Shown: in pieces, positions 25,563-34,462 of the stretch | How the letters are laid out: each line of letters starts with the position of its first letter | How positions within the stretch are numbered: position 1 is the stretch's first letter | NCBI GenBank assembly: GCA_964500675.1 | Contig: CAZCNY010000004.1 | Span: forward strand, 124,001-188,000 | Origin: CAMLJR01 sp964500675 | GTDB taxonomy: Bacteria; Pseudomonadota; Gammaproteobacteria; Pseudomonadales; CAMLJR01 | DNA length: 64,000 nt | Direction of reading: 5' to 3' | Notes under the pieces: generated by a model | Seen by the model: only the letters and a program-made list of their open reading frames with translations | What the model was told of the DNA's origin: nothing | Database searches by the model: none | Translations under genes and position numbers: made by a program

Positions 25563-26939
25563 TTACCGATATGGAAGAAAGACTCGAATTAACAAACCGC
25601 CGAGCGCCGAGGGCACCGCGCTGATTTCACCAGCGTGCGCGGCGACGATGCGCTGGCAGATGGCGAGACCGAGACCCGAGCCGCCGGTGGCGCGATTGCG
25701 CGAATCGTCGACACGAAATAAATGATCGAATAATTTCGGCAGCGCCGCCGCCGGCACGCCCGGCGCGCTATCTTGCACCAACAGCTCGACGCCGTTCGAC
25801 AATGCATTCACATCGACTTGTACGCGACCGCCCGCGGCGGTGTATTTGCGGCTGTTGTCGAGCAGATTGTCGAGTAATTGCCGCAGCCGATCTTCGTCGC
25901 CGTACAGTTCGATTTCTTGCGCGGGAATTTGAACCGCGAGCGTCAGTCCCGCCGTTTCAAAATTTTTGCGATGAGCAACGCACTGATCGCGCCACAATTC
26001 GGCGACATCGCATTCGCTTTTGCGATATTGCAGACCGCCGATATCGGCCGTGGTGAGCGAATGCAGATCGTCGACGAGCCGGCTTAAGTGCTGCACTTCC
26101 TGATGCAGAGATTGCAAATGCGCGCTGTCGGCTGGGCGCACGCCGTCGAGAATCGCTTCGAGTTCGCCGCGTAAAATCGCCAACGGCGTACGCAATTCGT
26201 GTGAAATATCGGCGAGCCAGCGTTTGCGGCTGTTGTCGTTGGCGGTGAGCGTGAGCGCGAGTTCGTTGAAATCGCGCGCGAGTTCGCCGAATTCATCGCG
26301 GCGTTGCGCCGGTAAGGTGACGGCGTAATTACCCTGCGTCAATTCATGCGTGCCGTGCGCGAGCTGTCGAATCGGTTTTACCAGATGGCGCGCGAGCGGG
26401 AACGCGATAAGCGCGGCGACCGCGAGCAGAGCGGTGCCGATCACGGCCAGTGACGAGCGCTGCCGCCGCAGAAATTCTTCTTCAAAGCCCGAATTGATTT
26501 CGCGCAATTGCGGCACGACGAGCCAGCCAATTTTTTTGTTATGAAGTTCAATTGGGTCGTGCAACTCGATCGAGATAAGTTTCACCGGTGGCGGTGGTGG
26601 ATGTCCGGCGATGAGCCGCTGATCGCTATCGAGCAATGCGAGCGGAATCGGCGGGCGCGGCAGATGCGGCGGCGATATGTGTGAATCGCGCGAATCGAGC
26701 GCGCTGAACACGATGCGGTGAAATAAATGCGGGTCGTCGTGCAATGGCTGCCAGGTGCCGGTTTCCCGATAAAAATCGCTGAGCTCTTCGGCGACTTCAT
26801 GCGCGCGCTGCACCTGGCGATTGTTGACGTAATCGAGCATGCCGCTCGATACACTCCATTGAAAAAGCAGCATAACGGCTGTCACCAGCAACAGACTGGA
26901 GCCGAGAATCGCGAGAAAAATTTTGGATTGAATGCGCAC
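25563..26939 (-). CDS. baeS: Sensor histidine kinase, BaeS type
   Basis: The 458-residue inner-membrane kinase has a first helix at about 8-28, a periplasmic domain to about 165, a second helix at about 168-185, then HAMP, an H-box (DISHELRTPLAILRGE) and ATPase boxes (LLDNLLDNSRKY, DSAPGVP, GGSGLGLAI). The H-box context is very close to BaeS. It would phosphorylate BaeR in response to misfolded envelope proteins, metals or indole-like compounds. The periplasmic domain has a proline-rich stretch (SPPHLPRPPIP) not typical of enteric BaeS. The start is GTG 26939; no strong Shine-Dalgarno is visible. Confidence 0.88.
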   Translation of the reverse strand: MRIQSKIFLAILGSSLLLVTAVMLLFQWSVSSGMLDYVNNRQVQRAHEVAEELSDFYRETGTWQPLHDDPHLFHRIVFSALDSRDSHISPPHLPRPPIPLALLDSDQRLIAGHPPPPPVKLISIELHDPIELHNKKIGWLVVPQLREINSGFEEEFLRRQRSSLAVIGTALLAVAALIAFPLARHLVKPIRQLAHGTHELTQGNYAVTLPAQRRDEFGELARDFNELALTLTANDNSRKRWLADISHELRTPLAILRGELEAILDGVRPADSAHLQSLHQEVQHLSRLVDDLHSLTTADIGGLQYRKSECDVAELWRDQCVAHRKNFETAGLTLAVQIPAQEIELYGDEDRLRQLLDNLLDNSRKYTAAGGRVQVDVNALSNGVELLVQDSAPGVPAAALPKLFDHLFRVDDSRNRATGGSGLGLAICQRIVAAHAGEISAVPSALGGLLIRVFLPYR

Positions 26940-27064
26940 GCTGTTCGGATTCGATCATTCGTTGATCGTTAGCGTATCGCCAAACCAAGCGCGCCGCTAT
27001 GCGGCGCGCGGGTATTCATGGTTTTTGCACATTCCGTGTCATGTGTCCAATCGGCCGCAGACGA

Positions 27065-27346
27065 TCAGCCGTATGTGCACAGATACGCGGTGTCTTGTTT
27101 CACTTGCAGCTGGAATTTTACGTTGGCGGCCACTTCAAACGAGGCACCGCGCGCGAAGGTTTTCCATTCGTTCGCGCCCGGCAATTTAACGGTCAGGACA
27201 CCGCTGATCACTGTCATCACTTCGCGCTGGCTGGTGCCGAATTCGTATTCGCCCGGTGCCATCACGCCGACCGTTGCCGGCAATTGCTCACCTTGAAATG
27301 CGATCGATTTAACGTTGCCGGCAAAATATTCGTTCACTTTAAACAC
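27065..27346 (-). CDS. ppnP: Pyrimidine/purine nucleoside phosphorylase PpnP (YaiE/DUF1255)
   Basis: The 93-residue single-domain cupin reads MFKVNEYFAGNVKSIAF at the start and then GVMAPGEYEFGTSQREVMTV; both follow the PpnP family along its length. The enzyme phosphorolyses several nucleosides to base and ribose-1-phosphate. The start is GTG 27346, with CTGGAG nine bases upstream. It lies between baeS and the DEAD-box helicase on the same strand, with 24 bp to the helicase stop, so it may be read through from the helicase gene. No other nucleoside genes are nearby. Confidence 0.94.
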   Translation of the reverse strand: MFKVNEYFAGNVKSIAFQGEQLPATVGVMAPGEYEFGTSQREVMTVISGVLTVKLPGANEWKTFARGASFEVAANVKFQLQVKQDTAYLCTYG

Positions 27347-27370
27347 GATGAAAACTCCAGTGGTGGGGGA

Positions 27371-29218
27371 TTATTTTTTTAAGGCCAGGCGTTTGCGCGG
27401 TGCAGTCGTGCCATCGGCTGTCATTTTTCGCGCATCGATATCACCGCGCGCTTTGCGCGGTGCCGATTCGCGTGTTGCCGAATTGCCGTACGAGCGTTTG
27501 CGTGGCGCGCTATCGCCGCCACCGGCGAACGGCGCGATATTCATCATGTGACCGCGCAGGCGCACGCTTTTCAGTTGCTGAAAAATATCCTTCGGCATGC
27601 CCTGCGGTAAATCGACCGTGCTGTAATCGTCGAACAATTGAATACGGCCGATGTTGGCGCTGTTGATACCGGCTTCATTCGCGATCGCGCCGACGATGTC
27701 GCTGACGCGAATATCATGCGTGCGCCCGACCGCGACGCGATAGCGATCCATCGGGACATCGGAACGTTCGCTGCGCTCGCGGCGCGGGCGTTCGGAGCTA
27801 ACACTGCGGTCGTGGCGCGGTGAGCGCTCACCGCGTTCATTGCGGTCGCCCCGTTCGTTGCGATCGAATGCCACCGGCTGCGGCGCGGCGGGCAATTTTG
27901 CGTTCAAACCTTGTTGCTCGGCGAGCAGAGCAAGCATGCCTGCCGCCAATTCGTCGAGCGTGAGACCGAGTTCGTTGCGCAATTCCTCGACCGCAGTGCT
28001 CCACGAGGCAGCATCGGCGTGGCCGAGTTTTTCCGCCAGCGTCTGACGAAAGCGCGCGTTGCGGCGCTGTTTGATTTCGTCGTCGCTCGGCAATTCGAGA
28101 TCTTGCAGCGGCTGGCGTGTGAATTGTTCGAGGCCGCGTACGCCGCGACGATCGCGCGGATCGGCCAGCAATACCGCGCGGCCGCTGCGGCCGGCGCGGC
28201 CGGTGCGGCCGATGCGGTGCACGTAGGTGTCGGGATCGTGCGCGAGATCGTAGTTGATGACGAGGCTGATGCGCTCGACATCGAGGCCGCGCGCGGCGAC
28301 ATCGGTGGCGACGAGAATATCGATTTTGCCCGCCTTCAGCAGCGCGATCGTCTGCTCGCGCTGCGATTGATTCATATCGCCGTTGATAGCTTGCGCGGCG
28401 TAGCCGGCGTTGGAAAGATATTCGGCGATTTCACTCGTGGCTTCGCGGGTGCGCGTGAAAATAATCGCGGCGTCGAAATCTTCGGCGGCGAGCAGGCGCG
28501 CGACGGCGAGCGATTTATCGCGCTGACGCGCCCACACCACATGCTGCGCAATGCTCGAAACCGTGGCGGTCGCGGCGGGAATCACGATGCGCTCGGGTTC
28601 GCGCAAATAGCGATCGGCGATATTTTTTATGCGCGAAGGCATCGTCGCGGAAAACAGTGCGGTCTGCTGCGTGCCACCGGTGTGTTTAAGAATGGCTTCG
28701 ACGTCGTCGATAAAACCCATGCGCAGCATTTCATCGGCTTCGTCCATCACCACCCAACGCAGCGCGGACAAGTCGAGGCTTTTGCGATTCAAATGATCGA
28801 GCAATCGCCCCGGTGTGCCGACCACGATTTGCACGCCGCGGCGCAATTCCTGCAATTGATCGCGCATCGATTGGCCGCCGTACACGGCCAATACTTTGCA
28901 GCGGCCGATATTTTCGCTGTAGCGGGTAAACGCTTCCGCCACTTGCATGGCCAATTCGCGCGTCGGCGCGAGAATCAACGCTTGCGGTTTAGATGTGTTA
29001 TCGAGTTGCGCGAGAATCGGCAGCGCGAAGGCGGCGGTTTTACCGGTGCCGGTCTGCGCTTGACCGATCAGATCGCGGCCTGCCAGCAACAGCGGAATCG
29101 CCTGCGTCTGGATCGCGGAGGGCTTTTGATAGCCGAGGGAGGTCAAAGTGGAAAGCAAAGTCTCGGGCAGGCCGAGACCGGTGAAATCGGTCGGTTCGCT
29201 CATCGTCTTTATCTGCAT
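27371..29218 (-). CDS. deaD: DEAD-box ATP-dependent RNA helicase, DeaD/CsdA family
   Basis: The 615-residue helicase has AQTGTGKT, PTRELAMQV, VVGTPGRLLDHL, DEAD and SATMPS in RecA domain 1, and IIFTRT, ATDVAARGLDV and HRIGRTGRAGRSG in domain 2. A Ser/Arg-rich linker follows at about 445-490 (repeats of DRNERGDR type), then a DbpA-like RNA-binding domain with DIVGAIANEAGI, and a basic tail. This order is that of DeaD, which unwinds RNA during ribosome assembly and mRNA turnover, especially in the cold. Two in-frame starts are possible, ATG 29218 and ATG 29203 (MSEPTDF); neither has a clear Shine-Dalgarno. Confidence 0.93.
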   Translation of the reverse strand: MQIKTMSEPTDFTGLGLPETLLSTLTSLGYQKPSAIQTQAIPLLLAGRDLIGQAQTGTGKTAAFALPILAQLDNTSKPQALILAPTRELAMQVAEAFTRYSENIGRCKVLAVYGGQSMRDQLQELRRGVQIVVGTPGRLLDHLNRKSLDLSALRWVVMDEADEMLRMGFIDDVEAILKHTGGTQQTALFSATMPSRIKNIADRYLREPERIVIPAATATVSSIAQHVVWARQRDKSLAVARLLAAEDFDAAIIFTRTREATSEIAEYLSNAGYAAQAINGDMNQSQREQTIALLKAGKIDILVATDVAARGLDVERISLVINYDLAHDPDTYVHRIGRTGRAGRSGRAVLLADPRDRRGVRGLEQFTRQPLQDLELPSDDEIKQRRNARFRQTLAEKLGHADAASWSTAVEELRNELGLTLDELAAGMLALLAEQQGLNAKLPAAPQPVAFDRNERGDRNERGERSPRHDRSVSSERPRRERSERSDVPMDRYRVAVGRTHDIRVSDIVGAIANEAGINSANIGRIQLFDDYSTVDLPQGMPKDIFQQLKSVRLRGHMMNIAPFAGGGDSAPRKRSYGNSATRESAPRKARGDIDARKMTADGTTAPRKRLALKK

Positions 29219-29336
29219 TGGGCGCTACGCTATGCCCAGGCCCTATGCAGTGGACAATCAGTAGCGACTTCATCGAGGGGCGCATTCTACAGAAGCGCGA
29301 CGCATTTGGCGATGGCGCGAATACCCGTGAAAGTAC

Positions 29337-30854
29337 CTATGCGACGACCGGCGCACTTTGCACTTCGCTTTGCGCGTGCAGATCGACGGGAATACGGATA
29401 TCGACGACGAGGCCGCTGTCGTTATCGAGCGTGATGCTGGCGTTGTGCACCTTGCAGACAGCCGCGACGAGACTGAGGCCGAGCCCCGTGCCTTTTTGGC
29501 TGCGGTGTTTATCGAGGCGGTAAAAGCGTTTGAACACATTGCGATGTTCGCCGCTCGGAATACCGGGACCGGTATCGCGAATGCGCAGCCACACGTGCGT
29601 GTTTTTATGCCCTTCAGAATAGTCGCGTTGCAGCTCGATCTTCACCGCGCCGCCTTCCGGCGTGTATTTGTAGGCGTTATCAAGCAGATTGCTCAGCGCC
29701 TGCAACCACAGATCGCGGTCGCCATACACCGGAAACTCGCGATTTTCCTCGGCATCGATCGCGATCTGAAAACGAATATTCTTGTCGGCGAATACCAGCT
29801 CGTAAATGTCGCGGACCTGCTGCAGCACCGAGCGAAAATCGAAATGCACGAACGCCAGGCGCCGCGTACCCTGTTCGAGTTGCGCGATGCGCAGCAATGC
29901 ATTGAATGCGCTCAACACCTGATCGGCTTCGGCGATCACGGCGTCGATGGCATCGTCGCTGCGATCGGAAATACTCAGCAGCAATTCGAGCTGGCCGCGC
30001 AGGCGCGCGAGCGGTGTTTTCAAATCGTGCGCGATGGCATCGGAGACTTCGCGCACACCTTCCATCAGCTGTTCGATTTGATCGAGCATGTTGTTGATCG
30101 CGGCGGCGATGCGATCGAGATCGCTACCGATACTGCCGCGCAGCAAAATGCGCTGCTTCAGATCGCCGGCGGCGACGCGATCGCAGACATCGAGAATCAC
30201 GCGGATCTGGCGCAGCGCACCCAGCGTTACCAGCGCCATCACCACGAGCGGTACGACCGCGGTGAGCAACAAACCCCAAAAACGCAATTTATCGAGCCGC
30301 TGAATCGTGCCGAGATAATCGTCGAACGGTACGCCGTAGGTGAGGTGGCCGCCGTCGGTGAGCGTGCGCTCGGTGACAAGGCAGGTCACGGCGCCCGATT
30401 CGCTATCGCTTTGCCAGCTATGACCCGTGAACGCCGCCGTAAAGTAATTGCGGTAGCGAAACTCCGGGGATTTCGTCGTGCTGATATTGGCAAGCTGTAC
30501 CTCGCCTTCGCTATCGACGAGCGCCACGCAATCCTGCATGTCCGCGATTTCCACCGCGAATTTACGGTACAGCCAGCTCGTAACGCCCGCGTGCTGCGGC
30601 AGACCTTTCGGCCAATCCTCCAAACGCTTGTCGATTTTAGCGTCGATGGTGCGGCCGACATTGCCGACCAGTGCGCGCAGCGTGAAATCGTAGAGCGTGA
30701 GCACGACGGCGCCGTTCAGCAGCCACATGCAAAAGCTCGTGATCAGTGCGAGCCGCAGCCAGGAGCTGTGCCACCAATGTCTTGCATACGCTTTGGGTCG
30801 CACGTTGGCGCTGCCCGGCGCTTGGCGGTTCGGCTCAGTCTTCGCGAATAACAT
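29337..30854 (-). CDS. Sensor histidine kinase of an OmpR-type two-component system
   Basis: The 505-residue kinase has a basic N-terminus, helix 1 at about 33-55, a periplasmic loop to about 195, helix 2 at about 197-217, HAMP, an H-box (DAIAHDLKTPLARLRG), an N-box (LSNLLDNAYKY), and G1/G2 boxes (RDTGPGIP, GTGLGLSLV). The ATG at 30854 lies 20 bp inside the 3' end of the response regulator gene, so the two are coupled. The periplasmic region has one pair of cysteines and no recognisable ligand domain. The signal is unknown; PhoQ-, QseC- and CzcS-like roles are all possible. Confidence 0.88.
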   Translation of the reverse strand: MLFAKTEPNRQAPGSANVRPKAYARHWWHSSWLRLALITSFCMWLLNGAVVLTLYDFTLRALVGNVGRTIDAKIDKRLEDWPKGLPQHAGVTSWLYRKFAVEIADMQDCVALVDSEGEVQLANISTTKSPEFRYRNYFTAAFTGHSWQSDSESGAVTCLVTERTLTDGGHLTYGVPFDDYLGTIQRLDKLRFWGLLLTAVVPLVVMALVTLGALRQIRVILDVCDRVAAGDLKQRILLRGSIGSDLDRIAAAINNMLDQIEQLMEGVREVSDAIAHDLKTPLARLRGQLELLLSISDRSDDAIDAVIAEADQVLSAFNALLRIAQLEQGTRRLAFVHFDFRSVLQQVRDIYELVFADKNIRFQIAIDAEENREFPVYGDRDLWLQALSNLLDNAYKYTPEGGAVKIELQRDYSEGHKNTHVWLRIRDTGPGIPSGEHRNVFKRFYRLDKHRSQKGTGLGLSLVAAVCKVHNASITLDNDSGLVVDIRIPVDLHAQSEVQSAPVVA

Positions 30855-31506
30855 AACCCGAGCCTCTAACAGTATGAATGAGGCGCACGGTATAACCTCT
30901 GTCGACTTTGCCGCGCAGGCGGCTCATGTGGACTTCAACGACATTGGTCTGCGGATCGAAGCTGAGATTCCAGACGTTTTCGAGCAGCATATTGCGCGTC
31001 ACCACGCGGCCCGCATTGCGCATGAGATATTCGAGCAGGCGGTATTCGAGCGGCCACAGCTCGATGACATGACCGCCGCGCGTCACGTTGTGCGTGATCA
31101 AATCGAGATGCAGGTCGGCGATTTGCAGCGAAGTCGTTTCGCTCTTGCCGCTGTCGCGCCGGTGCAGCGCTTCGACGCGCGCGGTCAGCTCGACAAAGGA
31201 AAAGGGCTTGGCGAGGTAGTCGTCGGCGCCGTGTTGCAAACCGGTAACGCGGTGATCGACATCGCCGAGCGCGCTCAGCATCAGCACCGGTGTCGCCAGT
31301 CCGCGCGCGCGCAGCGTTTTCAGCACTTCGATACCGTCCAGCGCGGGCATCATACGATCGAGGATGATGACATCGTGCGGCCGCTGCGCCGCTTCGAGAC
31401 CTTTGACGCCATCGGCGGCGGTGTCGACGCTGTGGCCGTCGCGCGTGAGTCCCTGCACGAGAAAGTCGCGCATTTCGGGATCGTCCTCGATCACGAGAAT
31501 TTTCAT
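30835..31506 (-). CDS. OmpR-family response regulator
   Basis: The 223-residue regulator starts at ATG 31506 (MKILVIEDD), where the receiver domain begins. The open frame to 31647 encodes no conserved sequence and is left out. The receiver shows VIEDDPEM, IILDRMMP (phospho-Asp near 51), LSAL and KPFSF. The winged helix includes ELWPLEYRLLEYLM and TNVVEVHMSRLRGKVD. It is transcribed ahead of its kinase and overlaps it by 20 bp. No target operator can be pointed to; the 202-bp leader shared with the divergent dioxygenase gene is a reasonable place to look. Confidence 0.9.
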   Translation of the reverse strand: MKILVIEDDPEMRDFLVQGLTRDGHSVDTAADGVKGLEAAQRPHDVIILDRMMPALDGIEVLKTLRARGLATPVLMLSALGDVDHRVTGLQHGADDYLAKPFSFVELTARVEALHRRDSGKSETTSLQIADLHLDLITHNVTRGGHVIELWPLEYRLLEYLMRNAGRVVTRNMLLENVWNLSFDPQTNVVEVHMSRLRGKVDRGYTVRLIHTVRGSGYVIRED

Positions 31507-31708
31507 ATCGATGCGAGCAGCCGGTTTGTTATCGAGTTCGTTGGCGAATGGTTTGGCGTTTTGGCGGAGCCGAAAGGATAAACCAAAGTGCCGCGCCGCG
31601 CTAACCGCGTTGTCGCAGTTGATTCGACAATGTGGTCGATGCGTCAATGCGGTTGCCGGCTCGGGCGAAACCGTTTAGCGTTGACTGACGTTTCTTTAGC
31701 GCGCGCCA

Positions 31709-32338
31709 ATGCCGACAAACTCCGCAATCGAAATCGCTCCGCACATCGACGCCATCGCTTCGGCATTGCGCGGCGACGGCTGGCTCGTGCTCCCGAATTT
31801 TCTACCGACGCTGTGCTGCAATGAATTGCTGACCGATTGCCAACAGCGGCATGCGGAGTTTGTCGCGGCCGCGGTTGGGCGTGGCGATGCCCGCCAGCAG
31901 TCGAGCGATCAGCGCCGCGATGCGACACTTTGGTTGAACGACAACGTCGCCGTGCAACGCGATTTTCTGCGCGCCATGGAAACATTGCGCAGTGAACTTA
32001 ATCGACGCTTGTATTTGGGGCTGCGCGATTACGAAGCGCATTATGCGCACTACGCGCCGGGCGCATTTTATCGCCGCCACCGCGATGCGTTCGTTTCGAC
32101 GCGTGCAATCGAAATTGCGCCGCAGCGCATTTTGTCGAGTGTGTTTTATTTGAACACCCATACGCGCGGCGGCGAATTGGTGCTGTCGCCGCAAACAAAC
32201 ACGGACGCTGAGTGCGAACTCGTGCGCATCGCACCGCTCGCAGGTACGGCGGTATTTTTTTTGAGCGCGGAGTTTCCGCACGAAGTGCTGCCCGCGCAAT
32301 CCGATCGTTACAGTATTGCCGGTTGGTTTCGCGGTTGA
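31709..32338 (+). CDS. 2-oxoglutarate/Fe(II) dioxygenase, prolyl 4-hydroxylase-like
   Basis: The 209-residue protein has all the iron and cosubstrate ligands of the family: H124-x-D126 (YRRHRDAF), distal H191 (FPHEV) and the 2OG-binding R200 (DRYSIAGWF). SSVFYLN and GGELVL complete the double-stranded beta-helix. Such enzymes hydroxylate proteins or small molecules in the cytosol. Bacterial members of this length are often called SM-20/P4H-like, and their substrates are mostly unknown. The start is ATG 31709 with a poor Shine-Dalgarno. It is divergent from the two-component regulator and lies 19 bp before the DnaJ-related gene. Confidence 0.85.
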   Translation: MPTNSAIEIAPHIDAIASALRGDGWLVLPNFLPTLCCNELLTDCQQRHAEFVAAAVGRGDARQQSSDQRRDATLWLNDNVAVQRDFLRAMETLRSELNRRLYLGLRDYEAHYAHYAPGAFYRRHRDAFVSTRAIEIAPQRILSSVFYLNTHTRGGELVLSPQTNTDAECELVRIAPLAGTAVFFLSAEFPHEVLPAQSDRYSIAGWFRG

Positions 32339-32357
32339 TGAATGAGTTTCGCCCCCG

Positions 32358-32975
32358 ATGACTGCGCTCGAAAATGCCCGAAAGGACATAAATCCGCTGT
32401 TGCCGTTGGTATTGCAATTATTGCGCGATGCGCCCGCTGGCATCAGCGAATACGATCTGCTGAAAAAAATCGAAGCAGATGGCGATCATTTTGCGGTTTT
32501 CACCAATCTTGCGCAGCAGGCCGGCGACGCGCAGCTCGCGCTGTTTCAAAAACATTTTTTGATCATGAACGCGTTGTATCGATTGCAGGATGCGCTGTGG
32601 CGTGAAGAGCGGCTGTGGTTGTCGATAGCGCCGCTGCGTATCGCGCTCGAATCGGCCGCCGGCGACGCCGAACCACAACGTATTGCGCCCCATGGTACCG
32701 ATGCGTTGCGTGCTTACTATCTTGACTGGCAGCAATTTATCGCCACCGACAGCGCGGCGGTGACTGCGTTGATCGCGAATTTTTGGTCGCGCTATGCCGC
32801 GCACGATCGGCGCGCCGAAGCGCTCGCCGCACTGCAACTCGATGTCGATGCCGGTTGGAGCGAAATCAAACGGCAATATCGCCGTCTCGCTGCGACAACG
32901 CATCCCGATCGCGGCGGCGATGCCGCGCGATTTCTCGCGATTCGCGCCGCCTATGAAATACTGCGAGAGTATTAA
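32358..32975 (+). CDS. DnaJ-related protein with a C-terminal J domain
   Basis: The 205-residue protein has an N-terminal DNAJ-related domain (NPLLPLVLQLLRDAPAGISE, shortened, followed by FQKHFLIMNALYRLQDAL) and a short J domain at the end (IKRQYRRLAATTHPDRGGD). The J domain keeps the HPD tripeptide needed to stimulate DnaK ATPase. This inverted order, J domain last, is the form found in many gammaproteobacteria. The role is probably as a specialised Hsp70 co-chaperone; its client is unknown. It lies 19 bp after the dioxygenase gene and 36 bp before the DUF486 gene, so an operon is likely. Confidence 0.88.
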   Translation: MTALENARKDINPLLPLVLQLLRDAPAGISEYDLLKKIEADGDHFAVFTNLAQQAGDAQLALFQKHFLIMNALYRLQDALWREERLWLSIAPLRIALESAAGDAEPQRIAPHGTDALRAYYLDWQQFIATDSAAVTALIANFWSRYAAHDRRAEALAALQLDVDAGWSEIKRQYRRLAATTHPDRGGDAARFLAIRAAYEILREY

Positions 32976-33011
32976 ACCCATTTCGAGACAGTAAAGACGT
33001 TGAGGTGAATT

Positions 33012-33365
33012 GTGCCGCAGGTCATCGTACAAACGACCATTCTATTGATTTGTTCAAATGTGTTTATGACATTTGCATGGTACGCGCATCTGCGCAATTT
33101 GCACGGTAGACCGTGGTGGATTGCCGCATTGGCGAGTTGGGGCATCGCGTTATTTGAATACTTCCTGCAAGTACCGGCGAATCGCATCGGCTATGCGGTG
33201 TTGAATTTGTCGCAATTAAAAATTCTGCAGGAAGTGATCACGCTGTCGGTGTTCGTGCCGTTTTCTATTTTTTATATGAAACAGCCCTTCCGCATGGATT
33301 TCGTTTGGGCTGGATTGTGTCTGCTCGGCGCGGTATTTTTTATGTTTAGACAGCCGTTGGGATAA
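33012..33365 (+). CDS. DMT-superfamily-like small membrane protein (DUF486)
   Basis: The 117-residue protein has four hydrophobic helices and the DUF486 features FMTFAWYAHL, FEYFLQVPANRIGY and QLKILQEVITL. The family resembles small drug/metabolite transporters, but no substrate is established. The start is GTG 33012 with GAGGTG seven bases upstream, which settles the start. It probably belongs to the same transcript as the DnaJ-related gene and converges on motB. Confidence 0.9.
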   Translation: MPQVIVQTTILLICSNVFMTFAWYAHLRNLHGRPWWIAALASWGIALFEYFLQVPANRIGYAVLNLSQLKILQEVITLSVFVPFSIFYMKQPFRMDFVWAGLCLLGAVFFMFRQPLG

Positions 33366-33410
33366 ATTCGCAATTAATATTTAATGACGTGGGGTGCGTG
33401 CAATGAGCAC

Positions 33411-34430
33411 CTACGGGGTTACCGGTTTGGGTGCGGTTGCTTCGGAGTTCGCGGGCGCAGTACCGGCTGGCGCTGCTGGTTCCGGCATCAGCACGCCGCC
33501 GCCGCTTTCGAGCACATGCTCGCTGCTGATGCCGGTTTTGCCGAGCAAGGCTTCCTCGACGGATTTTTTCAACACGAGAATTGCGATGCGGCGGTTGATG
33601 GGCGCGTAAGGATCCTCGGGTTTGTACGGCGCCGCCGAACCCATGCCTTGCACGTTGATGATTTTATCTTCGGGATAGCCGCCTTCGATAAGTGCGCGCC
33701 GCGCGGTGTTGGCGCGATCGGCCGAGAGTTCCCAGTTGGAATACACGGCGCCATCGCCGTATTTCGTGGCATCGGTGTGCCCCGTGATGGAAAGATGATT
33801 GGGCACGCTATCGAGTAGCGGCGCCAGCGCTTCGAGCACGGCGAGCGAATAATCTTTGATTTTGGCCTTGCCGAGATCGAACATCGGGCGCTGTTCCTTG
33901 TCGACAATCTGCACGCGCAGGCCGAGCCCGGTGTAATCGATAATGATTTGATCGCGCACTTCGCGCAGCACCGCGCTGTTGTTCAAAGCGTTCTGCAATT
34001 GCGCTTTGAGATTTTGCAGATTTTCTTTTTCCTGTTTTTCGTACTGCTCGCGCAATTGCTCTTCGGTCATCGTGATTGGCGATGGATGAGAAATACCTTC
34101 GCCGTTGCTTTGCGTGTTTTTGCCTCCCGGTTCGGATTGTTGAATCGATGGCGGCTTCATCGGCTCTTGTGAGCTTTGCGGATGATCGAATTGGATCACG
34201 CCCGTGTTGGCGCCGCCGGGTCCGACGAGTGCGCCGCCGACATCGTTGAAATAACCGGCGATCGCGCGTTTCTGCGGATCGTTGGCTGCGGCGATGAGCC
34301 ACATGAGTAGAAAGAATGCCATCATCGCCGTCATGAAATCGGCGAACGCAACTTTCCATGAGCCGCCGTGATGGCCGTGCCCATGCACTTTTTTCTTCTT
34401 GATGATAATGGGCTGCATCGATGTGCTCAT
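33411..34430 (-). CDS. motB: Flagellar motor stator protein MotB
   Basis: The 339-residue protein has a basic, His-rich N-terminus (VHGHGHHGGSWK), one membrane helix starting FADFMTAMMAFFLLMWL with the proton-binding Asp at residue 31, a linker, and a C-terminal OmpA-like peptidoglycan-binding domain (LSITGHTDATKYGD, ELSADRANTARRAL, INRRIAILV). It anchors the proton-driven stator to the cell wall. It is 32 bp after motA. Flagellar filament and basal-body genes are not in the window, so this pair is a separate motor locus, as in many gammaproteobacteria. The last 30 residues are Pro/Ala-rich. Confidence 0.96.
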   Translation of the reverse strand: MSTSMQPIIIKKKKVHGHGHHGGSWKVAFADFMTAMMAFFLLMWLIAAANDPQKRAIAGYFNDVGGALVGPGGANTGVIQFDHPQSSQEPMKPPSIQQSEPGGKNTQSNGEGISHPSPITMTEEQLREQYEKQEKENLQNLKAQLQNALNNSAVLREVRDQIIIDYTGLGLRVQIVDKEQRPMFDLGKAKIKDYSLAVLEALAPLLDSVPNHLSITGHTDATKYGDGAVYSNWELSADRANTARRALIEGGYPEDKIINVQGMGSAAPYKPEDPYAPINRRIAILVLKKSVEEALLGKTGISSEHVLESGGGVLMPEPAAPAGTAPANSEATAPKPVTP

Positions 34431-34462
34431 GATTGCAGCCCCGCTTTATTTTTCACTGGTTA

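Noticed and set aside
27911..29434. 507-codon plus-strand open frame
   Set aside because: It is opposite the DEAD-box helicase gene and has no recognisable domain or ribosome-binding site.
29358..30851. 497-codon plus-strand open frame
   Set aside because: It lies wholly opposite a clear histidine kinase; its composition (His/Gln/Arg-rich) and lack of motifs mark it as an antisense shadow in GC-rich DNA.
31507..31647. 47-residue extension of the response regulator
   Set aside because: The receiver fold begins at MKILVIEDD (ATG 31506); the extension is not conserved in type.
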